Of a DNA stretch of 64,000 nt, positions 53,012 through 61,560 are shown piece after piece. Origin of the DNA: Onishia taeanensis (GTDB lineage: Bacteria; Pseudomonadota; Gammaproteobacteria; Pseudomonadales; Halomonadaceae); NCBI RefSeq assembly GCF_003268885.1, contig NZ_QLSX01000010.1:110291-174290 (forward strand), written 5' to 3'. The notes under the pieces were generated by a model. The model saw only the letters and a program-made list of their open reading frames with translations, searched no databases and had not been told where the DNA came from. Position 1 is the first letter of the stretch; every line of letters starts with the position of its first letter. A program made the translations under genes and the position numbers.

Positions 53012-54796
53012 ATGTGCGGCATCTTTTTTTGCAAAATACTTGATGATGCGGGTTGCGGTCCTGCCAATCTGGATGTGCTGTTTTCCAGCTCTCTTGAAAA
53101 AATGAGGTACCGCGGGGAAGATAACGTCGCTGTAAGAAAAATAAATGGGCTTTACTTTGGTCATTCTCGTCTGGCGATAAATGGTTTGAATCCGGGCTCC
53201 AATCAGCCTGTAGTAACTGATGACTACGCTCTGATATTTAATGGTGAATATTATAATTATAAAGAAAATTATGCGCATAAGGGGTCGGATACTCTGGCGC
53301 TATTCGATCATTTATTGGAAAAGCCGAATGCCCATTCTTCCGTGAATGGTCCATATGCCTATGCATGGTACGATATAAAAAATGGAAAAGTGGTTTTTCG
53401 TAGAGATGTTTTTGGCGAAAAGCCACTTTATTACTATAAGGATGCGAATATTTTTCTGGTGTCATCCACTCTTAAATCCATTTTGTTTTTTGTCAAAGGG
53501 ATCGGTGGTAGGGTGCAGCTGAATATTGATGCTTTACGCTTTGACTATGTGTTAAATGGTTTTATTAGAGAGCCTGAAACCGTTTGGCAAGGCATATATG
53601 AGATCCCACCTAACCATTCACTTGTTTTAAATGGAATAGATATCTCCTTGAAGAAGGAAAGTTTCTCTTTTCCATCCGATTTTGGACCTGCAGTAGCTGA
53701 AAGTTATTTGAAATACTCGTTAATCACTAGGGATGTTGATGCTGCGTTATTGCTAAGCTCAGGAGTGGACTCTAGTTACCTTCTGGTCAAGTCGATTGAA
53801 GCGGGCGCCGGATTGTCACTGGTAACTTATGGAGGAGGTGATGGGTACGGCGAAGTTAGTGAAGTTGAGAATAACCTATCTTTTATAGACTTAAAAGATG
53901 CTGGTTGTGAGTTCTCACCACTCCAGAAAGTTAGTGAAGGTCATCCAGGCTTTATCAGCGAAGAAATCGCATTTTATGCAGGGGTTATGGAGCAACCCAC
54001 CTCCGATGGTCTCCAGGTTCACAGGATTTTGCAGCATTTAAAAAGTGAGTTTCCTCACCTTAAGGTAGTATATTCTGGTTTGGGCGGTGACGAGATATTC
54101 GGAGGCTATCCTTCTTTCAAAAATTACCAGCTGATAAATATATTAGCCAGTATTCCTAACTCATTTCTCCTTGTTCCAAAGATGAGAAGGTTTTTAGAGG
54201 GAAGAAAAATACTGGGTGAGTGGGGAGTCATGGCATACTATTTTCTCTATAGGGCTGATTCCTGTTTCGTAAAAAAAGAGCACAAGGACACATTGAGAGA
54301 GTCTTATAGACGATTTAAGAAAGGCGTTTATGAGTCGGTGCCATCAGAGCTTATGGAGCGATACAAGGGCTGCTCTAGTATGCAGCTAAAGTTGCTTGAG
54401 ACGTTTGATTACTGCAAGAACCAGTTGCTGAGGGATATGGATAATATCTCCATGCATCATGGCGTTGAAGCAAGAGTTCCTCTACTTAATCCGCACCTGA
54501 TTATGCAGCCTGTAGACAATAAAAAGGGCCTGAAAGAATACGTTGAAGCTAGGACGAAAATATCTTTTGGAAAGAAAAAAGGATTTTCTATTCTAGATCA
54601 TGATTGTTTAGAAATATATAAAAATTCTTTGAGTAGCAATCAGGAGGTTCTTAATGCAGTCTTTGGGGAAAAAGTCTGCAATATAAATTGTCTTCTGGAT
54701 ATTGGTGCGATGAGAAAATTCTCCTTTATCGCTGAATGGTTGAAGGTGAATGTTGCAGTTTGTGATGTTGATGGAGAAACGTTGGTTGCAAGATAA
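53012..54796 (+). CDS. asparagine synthase-like glutamine amidotransferase
   Basis: A 594-residue class II amidotransferase. The nucleophile Cys2 opens MCGIFFCKI, and the N-terminal glutaminase domain has RYRGEDN and FNGEYYN. The synthetase domain has the ATP loop SSGVDSS (about 248-254) and YSGLGGDEIFGGY. Both half-reactions look intact. Homologues in polysaccharide loci amidate uronic-acid sugars; the TviB/WbpA dehydrogenase at 61561 would supply a uronic acid. It is AT-rich like its neighbours and lies alone between glycosyltransferases. Confidence 0.88.
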   Translation: MCGIFFCKILDDAGCGPANLDVLFSSSLEKMRYRGEDNVAVRKINGLYFGHSRLAINGLNPGSNQPVVTDDYALIFNGEYYNYKENYAHKGSDTLALFDHLLEKPNAHSSVNGPYAYAWYDIKNGKVVFRRDVFGEKPLYYYKDANIFLVSSTLKSILFFVKGIGGRVQLNIDALRFDYVLNGFIREPETVWQGIYEIPPNHSLVLNGIDISLKKESFSFPSDFGPAVAESYLKYSLITRDVDAALLLSSGVDSSYLLVKSIEAGAGLSLVTYGGGDGYGEVSEVENNLSFIDLKDAGCEFSPLQKVSEGHPGFISEEIAFYAGVMEQPTSDGLQVHRILQHLKSEFPHLKVVYSGLGGDEIFGGYPSFKNYQLINILASIPNSFLLVPKMRRFLEGRKILGEWGVMAYYFLYRADSCFVKKEHKDTLRESYRRFKKGVYESVPSELMERYKGCSSMQLKLLETFDYCKNQLLRDMDNISMHHGVEARVPLLNPHLIMQPVDNKKGLKEYVEARTKISFGKKKGFSILDHDCLEIYKNSLSSNQEVLNAVFGEKVCNINCLLDIGAMRKFSFIAEWLKVNVAVCDVDGETLVAR

Positions 54797-54938
54797 AGTT
54801 AAGTGATTTATTTGAAACTAATAAGAAGATTTCTGCAATTTGCTCTAGTGCCTTAAGCTTTTCCTTGAAGTCGGTTTAGGATGGTAGCCATCTCATGTAT
54901 GGATGCCGTTAACATAAGAGCATGTCGAGAATAAAATT

Positions 54939-55748
54939 ATGGATGATGTGCGCACCCCTCTTGTCAGTTTTTATATGACGGTAAGGAATGGTTTTCCATT
55001 TCTTCCTAAAGCCATTGAAAGTATTAAGAATCAGACATATTTAAACTGGGAAGCTGTGATCGTTGATGATGGCTCAAGCGATGACTCTGTGAAATACTTG
55101 CGTGAAGTCGAGAGGCAGGATTCACGCTTCAGGATTATTGCAACAGAGGGGGTTGGCCGTGGTAAAGCATTAAATATGGCGATTGAAAATGCGCGCGGCG
55201 TATATGTTGCGAACCTGGACGCTGATGACTTGGCACATCCCCAACGTATTGATATCCAGGTTAGCATCCTGATAGCTACAGGAGCCCTATTTTTATATAG
55301 TGATGCCGAGTTTGTGTATGATGATGGCGTTGCTGACTGGACGCCCATATCCGGGCCATTTAATAACCATTTGGATGATGTGTCGATGGAGTTGATGAAG
55401 AGAAATCCAGTCAGCCATATAAGTGTCATTAGTCAAAGAAAAAGCATTCTGGAAGTAGGTGGTTATAGCCAAACAAGAAAATCGCAACTTGATTATGAGC
55501 TTTGGTTTAGGCTTGTAAAGCATGGCATTAAGTTGCAGAAAATGGGGTACACTCTTGTAGCTAAGAGGATCCATACTGGCCAGTCTTTCGAGAATAAGCG
55601 TCGAATGAAATATCTTTTTTCTAGTACAGCTCTGCAAAATAAAATAATCACGGAGATGCAGGGCGGGATACGGTATCGGATATATCCTGCTTTAAGACTT
55701 CTGTACGGATTGCTACCTCAGAAGTTGCGGGTTCATATCAGGCAGTAG
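54939..55748 (+). CDS. family 2 glycosyltransferase
   Basis: A 269-residue GT-A inverting glycosyltransferase. The nucleotide-sugar region is VSFYMTVRNGFPFLPKAIES then VDDGSSDDS (about 40-48). The metal-binding DxD is in NLDADDLAHP near residue 93. The putative acceptor part has QLDYELWFRLVKHG near 184-197. No membrane helices. The sugar donor cannot be told. It transfers one residue of the repeat unit on the cytoplasmic face. Confidence 0.88.
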   Translation: MDDVRTPLVSFYMTVRNGFPFLPKAIESIKNQTYLNWEAVIVDDGSSDDSVKYLREVERQDSRFRIIATEGVGRGKALNMAIENARGVYVANLDADDLAHPQRIDIQVSILIATGALFLYSDAEFVYDDGVADWTPISGPFNNHLDDVSMELMKRNPVSHISVISQRKSILEVGGYSQTRKSQLDYELWFRLVKHGIKLQKMGYTLVAKRIHTGQSFENKRRMKYLFSSTALQNKIITEMQGGIRYRIYPALRLLYGLLPQKLRVHIRQ

Positions 55749-55855
55749 TGTTAATTCCAATAACTCCCTTTTTGCCTCTCATAGAAATGAAATTAAGGTT
55801 CTATCTTTAGGTTCTTTCCAGGGAATTAAGGTTTGTCAGATAGGTAGGTGGAAAA

Positions 55856-56959
55856 ATGATTTGGTTAATTTGGTTCACATTGGTTTTTGCTAGTGTTTTA
55901 AGCCCGCTGTATGTTTATCCTAGTGGAAGCGCTCAGCCTACTGACTATGTTTTTTTGGCCCTCGTTTGCTTGGTTTATGTTCATGCTCTAGCCACTTCAA
56001 GGGAGCTCCCTCTGGCTAAGATTCCGATTTATTGGGGTCTGCTGGCATTCTGGGTATTTGTACATTGCCTGGTTTCATCTTTAGTTCTCCAGTCCTCCGA
56101 TTTTTATAGAACAATGGCGTTCTGGGTTTATAATACTGCAGTGGCATCCTGTTTTTTGTATTTGCTTGGGATGGGGCCTAAGAGCAAAATTTATATTGAA
56201 TGGGGCATTTGCCTGGGTCTAATAACCTCTGGGGTTGGTGTAATCCTTTCACTAGGTGTAGAAGGTCGTGCGGTTGGTTTCTTTAATAATCCCAATCAGC
56301 TCGCTTTCTTTTCCTTGTTAGGAATCTCTTCCTTGTTGGTTCTTGCCAGGATGAGATTGCTCGTCAAGCCTCTTATTATTTTAGCCGTTTTGTCTGGCAT
56401 TTTAGGTATCTTTGCGGCTGCATCATTAGCAGCAATCGCAGGCTTCTTCTTGGTGGTGGTGGGGTACTTGTTGGCGAATTTACAACCAAAACAGCTTTTC
56501 CGTTTTTCGGTTATCCTTTCGCTGCTTTTCATGACCTCGTTGCTGGTTGATGATAAAGCTGTGACTAGAATATCTGAAAATATTTATAGTAGGTCGGTTG
56601 TGGCAGAGGGGAAATTTGATTCTATAGGAGAAGAGAGGAATTATGATCGCATTTTGGCTTTTCCAGAATATACTCTTGTAGGAGCAGGTGAAGGCCATCT
56701 TGATCGTTTTTATCCATATGATAAAAACGAAATACATTCAAGCCTTGGTAATTTGTTGTTTGCATATGGGGTTCCTGGTATCGCGTTATTTATGGCTCTT
56801 CTTTATTCCGTTTTGCGTAGTTCTCCACCACCCATCTGGTTCGTCGTATCAGGGCCCATTGTTTACTCATTGACCCATATGGGCCTGAGAACGACATTGT
56901 TTTGGATCTTCTTGGCTATAGTTTGGTCAGAATATGGCGCAAAGAAAAGCTATGCTTGA
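55856..56959 (+). CDS. wzy: O-antigen polymerase / ligase-like membrane protein (Wzy)
   Basis: A 367-residue protein with about ten membrane helices and a periplasmic loop containing RSVVAEGKFDSIGEERNYDR. The family motifs are FFNNPNQLAFFSLLG (about 140-154) and EIHSSLGNLLFAYGVPGI (about 299-316), with the His typical of the Wzy/WaaL superfamily. It would join lipid-linked repeats in the periplasm, together with Wzc. The alternative is an O-antigen ligase. The ATG at 55856 follows GGTGG. Confidence 0.82.
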   Translation: MIWLIWFTLVFASVLSPLYVYPSGSAQPTDYVFLALVCLVYVHALATSRELPLAKIPIYWGLLAFWVFVHCLVSSLVLQSSDFYRTMAFWVYNTAVASCFLYLLGMGPKSKIYIEWGICLGLITSGVGVILSLGVEGRAVGFFNNPNQLAFFSLLGISSLLVLARMRLLVKPLIILAVLSGILGIFAAASLAAIAGFFLVVVGYLLANLQPKQLFRFSVILSLLFMTSLLVDDKAVTRISENIYSRSVVAEGKFDSIGEERNYDRILAFPEYTLVGAGEGHLDRFYPYDKNEIHSSLGNLLFAYGVPGIALFMALLYSVLRSSPPPIWFVVSGPIVYSLTHMGLRTTLFWIFLAIVWSEYGAKKSYA

Positions 56960-57142
56960 ATTCAGGATTTTAAATCGAGTTATTTTTTCATGTGGTAGTC
57001 TATGTTGGCTTGTGTCGTAAATTTTTTTATTTATTATCCATAGTTACCTGATCTTGGTTGTTGTTCCTGCTACATGCCCTCCTAGCTTCTGCATACTCGG
57101 CATAATTAACTACAATCGCTACGAACTAAGGGCAGGGGGAAG

Positions 57143-58354
57143 ATGAAACGATTCCTGATGATTGCCAGTTTTCCTGATTCCCTCGTCACTTTCCGTGGCC
57201 AACTGCTCGATGCATTGCGCGAAAATGGATATGAGGTGCATGTCGCATGCCCTGACATTCGTACGGGCAGTGCGGTTCGTGAGCATTTGGAGTCCAGGGG
57301 GATCATCGTGCATGACATCCCGATGCAACGCACGGGGATAAACCCGTTGGCCGACCTCAAGACACTCGGCAATCTCTACCGCCTGATGCGCAGTATTCAG
57401 CCAGATGTTGTCATGGGTTACACCATTAAACCGGTGATCTATGGAACCCTCAGTGCTTGGCTGTGCCAAGTCCCCAGGCGGTTCGTGTTGGTCACTGGGC
57501 TGGGCTATGCATTCAGTTCAGGCCAGTCGATAAAAATGATAAGCAAGCGGAAGGGGTTGTTGATGATCGTGCGGTTCCTGTATCGGTTGTCACTGGCTGG
57601 GGCCCACAAGGTGTTCTTCCAGAACCACGATGACCAGGAACTCTTCCGCCAACTGAAAATTCTCCCAGTAAAGACACCCTCGCATGTCGTCAACGGCTCG
57701 GGAGTCGACTTGGTCCAGTACGCTGTGGCGCCACAGGCAAAGGGGCCGGTGAGATTCCTGCTGATCGCTCGCCTGCTTGGGGACAAGGGTGTACGCGAGT
57801 ATGTTAAGGCTGCCCGACAGGTACGCCAGGACAATCCAGAGGTGGCTTTCTCCTTGGCCGGTTGGATCGATGACAACCCAGATGCCATATCTCAGCAGGA
57901 ACTAGATACTTGGATCGCTGACGGCACGGTCGATTATCTTGGGTGTCTCGATGATGTGCGACCCGCTATCGCCGCTTGTCATATTTATGTATTACCCTCT
58001 TATCGCGAAGGTACACCTCGTACGGTACTTGAAGCCATGGCCATGGGCAGAGCCATCATTACCAGCGACGCACCTGGGTGTCGTGACACAGTTACTGATG
58101 GGAGTAACGGTCTCCTAGTTGCGGTTCGTAATGCCACTCTGCTAGCCGATGCCATGCAGCAGCTCATCGGTCGTCCTGATCTGATAAATACAATGGGAAG
58201 AATATCGCGAGAGATTGCAGAGACAAAGTACGACGTACATAAAGTCAACGAAGATCTTCTTATTCAAATGGGACTTCTCTTACGAACCTGTAACCACCTG
58301 GGCGCTGCTGAGGTTGAAAAACTTCAAGGTTTTTATGGTGAGAATAGTCTTTGA
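57143..58354 (+). CDS. family 4 glycosyltransferase
   Basis: A 403-residue GT-B retaining glycosyltransferase. The N-terminal half has MKRFLMIASFPDSLVTFRGQ (first 20 residues), YTIKPVIYGTLSAWL and LVTGLGYAFSS. The C-terminal donor domain has VNGSGVDLVQY, LIARLLGDKGVREYV and EGTPRTVLEAMAMGRAIITS with the EX7E pair, then DAPGCRDTV. It resembles PglA/WbpT-type enzymes. Base composition returns to GC-rich, unlike both flanks. The last 30 residues look atypical and may be a recombined end. Confidence 0.9.
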   Translation: MKRFLMIASFPDSLVTFRGQLLDALRENGYEVHVACPDIRTGSAVREHLESRGIIVHDIPMQRTGINPLADLKTLGNLYRLMRSIQPDVVMGYTIKPVIYGTLSAWLCQVPRRFVLVTGLGYAFSSGQSIKMISKRKGLLMIVRFLYRLSLAGAHKVFFQNHDDQELFRQLKILPVKTPSHVVNGSGVDLVQYAVAPQAKGPVRFLLIARLLGDKGVREYVKAARQVRQDNPEVAFSLAGWIDDNPDAISQQELDTWIADGTVDYLGCLDDVRPAIAACHIYVLPSYREGTPRTVLEAMAMGRAIITSDAPGCRDTVTDGSNGLLVAVRNATLLADAMQQLIGRPDLINTMGRISREIAETKYDVHKVNEDLLIQMGLLLRTCNHLGAAEVEKLQGFYGENSL

Positions 58355-58727
58355 TGGCATTGCCCTGCCTCTGCTTGAGAAAGTCGACGAAAAAATGATT
58401 AATAAGGCAAAAATCACACCGGAAGCGAAGTTTTAGGGTGTTGTCCTGTATTTTACGCACGATCTGATATTTAACGCCGTATGGCTGAGTGAAAGCATTT
58501 TAAACTTCTCATATGCGAGGTTGCTTCGGTGGTCTCATGTGAACTATATTTCAAATCAACCTCTCTCTCGAAGACTGCTTCATTTTTCATTACACATTAC
58601 ATGTGAGTTAGGACTGTGGCCCTATGACTGTTAAGGAAAGAGGAGACTATTGATCTGCTACTTGAAAGAGCCAACTTGGATGAGGCCTTTCGTTATTGAA
58701 TGAATCTCCTGAATAAAAGGTGGTAGT
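58355..58727. other. 373-base gap without a recognised gene
   Basis: An AT-rich stretch between the GC-rich glycosyltransferase and the next gene. A short open frame of 73 codons (58215-58436) crosses the end of the glycosyltransferase but has no family features. No hairpin, transposase or repeat is evident. It probably marks a recombination seam and may hold a promoter for the following genes. Confidence 0.5.
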
Positions 58728-59618
58728 ATGATTGATAATCAATATGCAATGTTTTTGCAGAGTTCTGGCGAAGAAGTATTTATTTCCAATAATATTTTTT
58801 GGCATAAGTACAATGGTTTTATTGTTCCAGCTTATCTGCCGCATGTCACACCGACGATCGATGAATTCACTGCAAAAAAAGCAATGAAATATTCGAAGTC
58901 GCCCTTCGCGAGATGGAATAGCAGTTTTGGTCAAAATGATGAAGCAAGTTGGTGGTATGTTGTGCGTCAGGCACCTTATTCAATGCAACAATGCAGCAAA
59001 AAAACACGCAGCAACATTCGCCGGGCTATAAAGAATCTTATTGTTAGGCCGGTTTCTCTAGACGAAATGCAAGAGCAGGGGTATGCAGTCTGTGAAGCTG
59101 CTGTGGTACGGTATGGAAATTCAGCCTTCCTTCCTAGTCGCGCTGAATTTTCTCGCAGACTTACGGCTGCAGGCGCATTTTATGGAACTGTAGAGTATGT
59201 TGGTGTCTTCGTAGAAGAGAAAATGATCGCCTTTTCCGAAAACCATATTCAAGATAATGCAGTGTTTTGGGAGAGTATCTGGTATGATCCTGAGTACTTA
59301 AGGCTTGGCTCCAGCTATGCGTTAATTCATTTTATGTTAGAATATTATTTAAATACAAGAAATATGAAGCATGTTTCTGATGGTTGTCGTTCGATATACC
59401 ATGAAACTAATTTCCAAGACTTTCTTATTCGTAGGTTTGGTTTTGAGAAGTTTTATTCAAAACTTGAGCTGGTTTACTCTCCTTGGTTTTATTTTATCGT
59501 CTCTCTTTTATACCCTTTTCGTTGTGTACTTGACGCATTGCGTGCTTGTCGTGCTCCGATTCTCGCCAAGGGGCGTGCTGTTTTATGCCAAGAAGAAATA
59601 AGGCGGTCTTTTTTGTAG
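58728..59618 (+). CDS. FemAB/GNAT-like acyltransferase
   Basis: A 296-residue protein with an AT-rich gene. The region around 100-250 resembles the GNAT/FemAB-like fold: KKTRSNIRRAIKN (typical N-helix), AEFSRRLTAAG, YVGVFVEEKMIAFSENH and YDPEYLRLGSSYALIHFML. The end is hydrophobic (WFYFIVSLLYPFRCVLDAL) and may anchor it to the membrane. A role in adding an amino acid or acyl group to a sugar of the repeat is inferred from position; no catalytic residue can be fixed. Confidence 0.65.
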   Translation: MIDNQYAMFLQSSGEEVFISNNIFWHKYNGFIVPAYLPHVTPTIDEFTAKKAMKYSKSPFARWNSSFGQNDEASWWYVVRQAPYSMQQCSKKTRSNIRRAIKNLIVRPVSLDEMQEQGYAVCEAAVVRYGNSAFLPSRAEFSRRLTAAGAFYGTVEYVGVFVEEKMIAFSENHIQDNAVFWESIWYDPEYLRLGSSYALIHFMLEYYLNTRNMKHVSDGCRSIYHETNFQDFLIRRFGFEKFYSKLELVYSPWFYFIVSLLYPFRCVLDALRACRAPILAKGRAVLCQEEIRRSFL

Positions 59619-59659
59619 TTCTTAACTTTTTTGTGTCTTTTTTTTGGGTGCATATTCAC

Positions 59660-60265
59660 ATGGGTATATCGCAAGAGCACCAAAGGATGTTAAAGCGCTT
59701 ATTTGATGTAACTCTGTCCTTAGCTGGTTTGCTTTTGTTGAGTGAGCTGATCCTGCTGTTTTATCTTTTCTCGTGCCTGGATACAAGAAGCAATGGCATT
59801 TTCAGGCAAAGGAGGATAGGGCGACATGGGAAAATATTTCACTTATACAAGATAAAGACAATGAAAAGAATCTCTGGATTTGACTCTACTGTCACGACAG
59901 CCAAAGACCCCCGCATTACACGTTTTGGGAGATGGCTCAGGAAGACAAAGGTTGATGAGCTTCCACAGTTGTGGAACGTCTTTGTCGGAGACATGAGTTT
60001 TGTGGGACCTCGGCCAGATGTTCCAGGGTTCGCCAATACGCTGACTGGGGAAAAGGCAATTATATTGAGCGTTCGTCCCGGTATTACAGGTCCTGCGACG
60101 TTGAAATACCGAGACGAAGAATCACTCCTGGCTGACAAGAGTGATCCTGAGCGTTATAATCGTGAAGTAATCTATCCAGATAAGGTCATGATAAATATGG
60201 ATTATGTCCAAAATTGGACATTTATTTATGACTTGAAGATTATCTTCAGGACCCTATGTGGGTGA
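59660..60265 (+). CDS. initiating phosphoglycosyltransferase (PglC / WbaP-type sugar transferase)
   Basis: A small monotopic phosphoglycosyltransferase that transfers a sugar-1-phosphate to undecaprenyl phosphate and starts the repeat unit. A hydrophobic re-entrant helix spans VTLSLAGLLLLSELILLFYL; the catalytic Asp-Glu pair is in KVDELPQLWNVF, with FRQRRIGRHGKIF before it and SFVGPRPDVPGF after it. About 200 residues, the PglC size. The start MGISQEHQ at 59660 has GGGTG; MLKRLFDV at 59687 is an alternative; a longer frame back to 59546 overlaps the previous gene. Confidence 0.88.
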   Translation: MGISQEHQRMLKRLFDVTLSLAGLLLLSELILLFYLFSCLDTRSNGIFRQRRIGRHGKIFHLYKIKTMKRISGFDSTVTTAKDPRITRFGRWLRKTKVDELPQLWNVFVGDMSFVGPRPDVPGFANTLTGEKAIILSVRPGITGPATLKYRDEESLLADKSDPERYNREVIYPDKVMINMDYVQNWTFIYDLKIIFRTLCG

Positions 60266-60292
60266 GTTACTTAGTGATGTGAAGGTGAAATT

Positions 60293-61465
60293 ATGACTAC
60301 TCCCTCATTTTCTCCCTGGCCTGCTTTCACTGATGAAGAAGCCGATATCGTCAGGCAGGTGCTACTTTCCAACAAGGTGAACTACTGGACCGGTAATGAA
60401 GGGCGTTTATTCGAAAGCGAGTTTGCTCGCTTTGCGGGTGCCGAATACGCCGTTGCTGTCTCCAACGGTACCACGGCCCTGGACCTGGCAATGAAGGCGC
60501 TGGGAATCGGTGCAGGTGATGAAGTGGTGGTCACTTCTCGAACCTTCATGGCGTCGGTGTCCTCCATCGTCACCGCTGGTGCAGTGCCTGTCTTCGCGGA
60601 TGTCGATCGCGACTCTCAGAACATTACGCCTAACACCGTCGTGCCTTTGATTACGTCGCGCACCAAAGCCATTATCGCGGTGCACTTGGCTGGCTGGCCC
60701 TGTGACATGGACGGTCTGATGTCGCTCGCAGAAAGCCGCGGTCTCTATTTGATCGAGGACTGTGCTCAAGCGCATGGGGCTACCTGGCGCGCGCGCAGTG
60801 TTGGTGGGATCGGGCATGTCGGCGCCTGGTCCTTCTGTCAGGACAAGATCATGTCTACCGGCGGGGAGGGGGGCATGGTCACCACCAATGACCGGTCTCT
60901 GTGGCAACGGATGTGGGCCTACAAGGATCATGGCAAGAGTTGGGAGGCGGTCTACGAGCGGGAGCATCCGCCGGGTTTTCGCTGGCTGCATGAATCCTTC
61001 GGCACCAACTGGCGCCTGACCGAGATGCAGGCGGCCATTGGCCGGCTGCAGCTGCGCCGGATGCCGGACTGGACACGGCAGCGTCGTGACAATCTGGAGC
61101 GGATTTGGCAGGCGGCGAGAGCCTGTGGCCTGCGGGTGCCTGAGTTGCCAGGGCATGTCGGACACGCCGCTTACAAGGCCTATGTGTTTATTGATCCGCT
61201 GTCGCTGCGGCCTGGGTGGGATCGTGATCGGATCATCGACGAAATTCAGCAGCGGGGAGTTCCGTGTCTGGGGGGGAGTTGTTCCGAGGTGTATCGCGAA
61301 AAGGCCTTCGATGACACGGGGTGGCAGCCAGCTCATGCCTTGCCGGTTGCCGCCGAACTGGGGAAGACCAGCATCATGTTTCTTGTCCATCCCACGTTGA
61401 CCCCGGAGGAGATCGACCGCACTTGCCTGGCGTTACAGGAGGTAATGGTTCTGGCTGCGGGCTGA
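60293..61465 (+). CDS. DegT/DnrJ/EryC1/StrS-family sugar aminotransferase
   Basis: A 390-residue PLP-dependent aminotransferase that puts an amino group on a keto-sugar nucleotide. VAVSNGTTALDLAMKALG (about 53-70), VVVTSRTFMASVSS, DCAQAHGA and the PLP lysine K185 in SFCQDKIMSTGGEGG are all present. It lies 27 bases after the initiating transferase, the PglE-PglC-like pairing that makes a 4-amino-4,6-dideoxy sugar from the product of the CapD-type dehydratase nearby. A replacement of the missing LegC is an alternative. The ATG at 60293 has GAAGGTGA. The gene is GC-rich. Confidence 0.9.
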   Translation: MTTPSFSPWPAFTDEEADIVRQVLLSNKVNYWTGNEGRLFESEFARFAGAEYAVAVSNGTTALDLAMKALGIGAGDEVVVTSRTFMASVSSIVTAGAVPVFADVDRDSQNITPNTVVPLITSRTKAIIAVHLAGWPCDMDGLMSLAESRGLYLIEDCAQAHGATWRARSVGGIGHVGAWSFCQDKIMSTGGEGGMVTTNDRSLWQRMWAYKDHGKSWEAVYEREHPPGFRWLHESFGTNWRLTEMQAAIGRLQLRRMPDWTRQRRDNLERIWQAARACGLRVPELPGHVGHAAYKAYVFIDPLSLRPGWDRDRIIDEIQQRGVPCLGGSCSEVYREKAFDDTGWQPAHALPVAAELGKTSIMFLVHPTLTPEEIDRTCLALQEVMVLAAG

Positions 61466-61505
61466 TCTTTGCAGAGCGCAGATATACGAGGCCAGCATAT
61501 ACATG

Positions 61506-61545
61506 AAACGCCCCCGACCGAGAGATACCTTGGCCGGGGGCGTTG
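61506..61545. terminator. hairpin terminator between convergent genes
   Basis: AACGCCCCCGACC (61507-61519) and GGCCGGGGGCGTT (61532-61544) form a long stem with one mismatch and a 12-base loop, followed on the plus strand by GTTTTA. It lies 40 bases after the DegT stop and 16 bases after the TviB stop on the other strand, so it likely stops both transcripts. Confidence 0.85.
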
Positions 61546-61560
61546 TTTTATGTGCCAGGG

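Noticed and set aside
58215..58436. 73-codon frame crossing the end of the GT4 gene
   Set aside because: No recognisable family and it overlaps the real gene; kept only as part of an unexplained gap.
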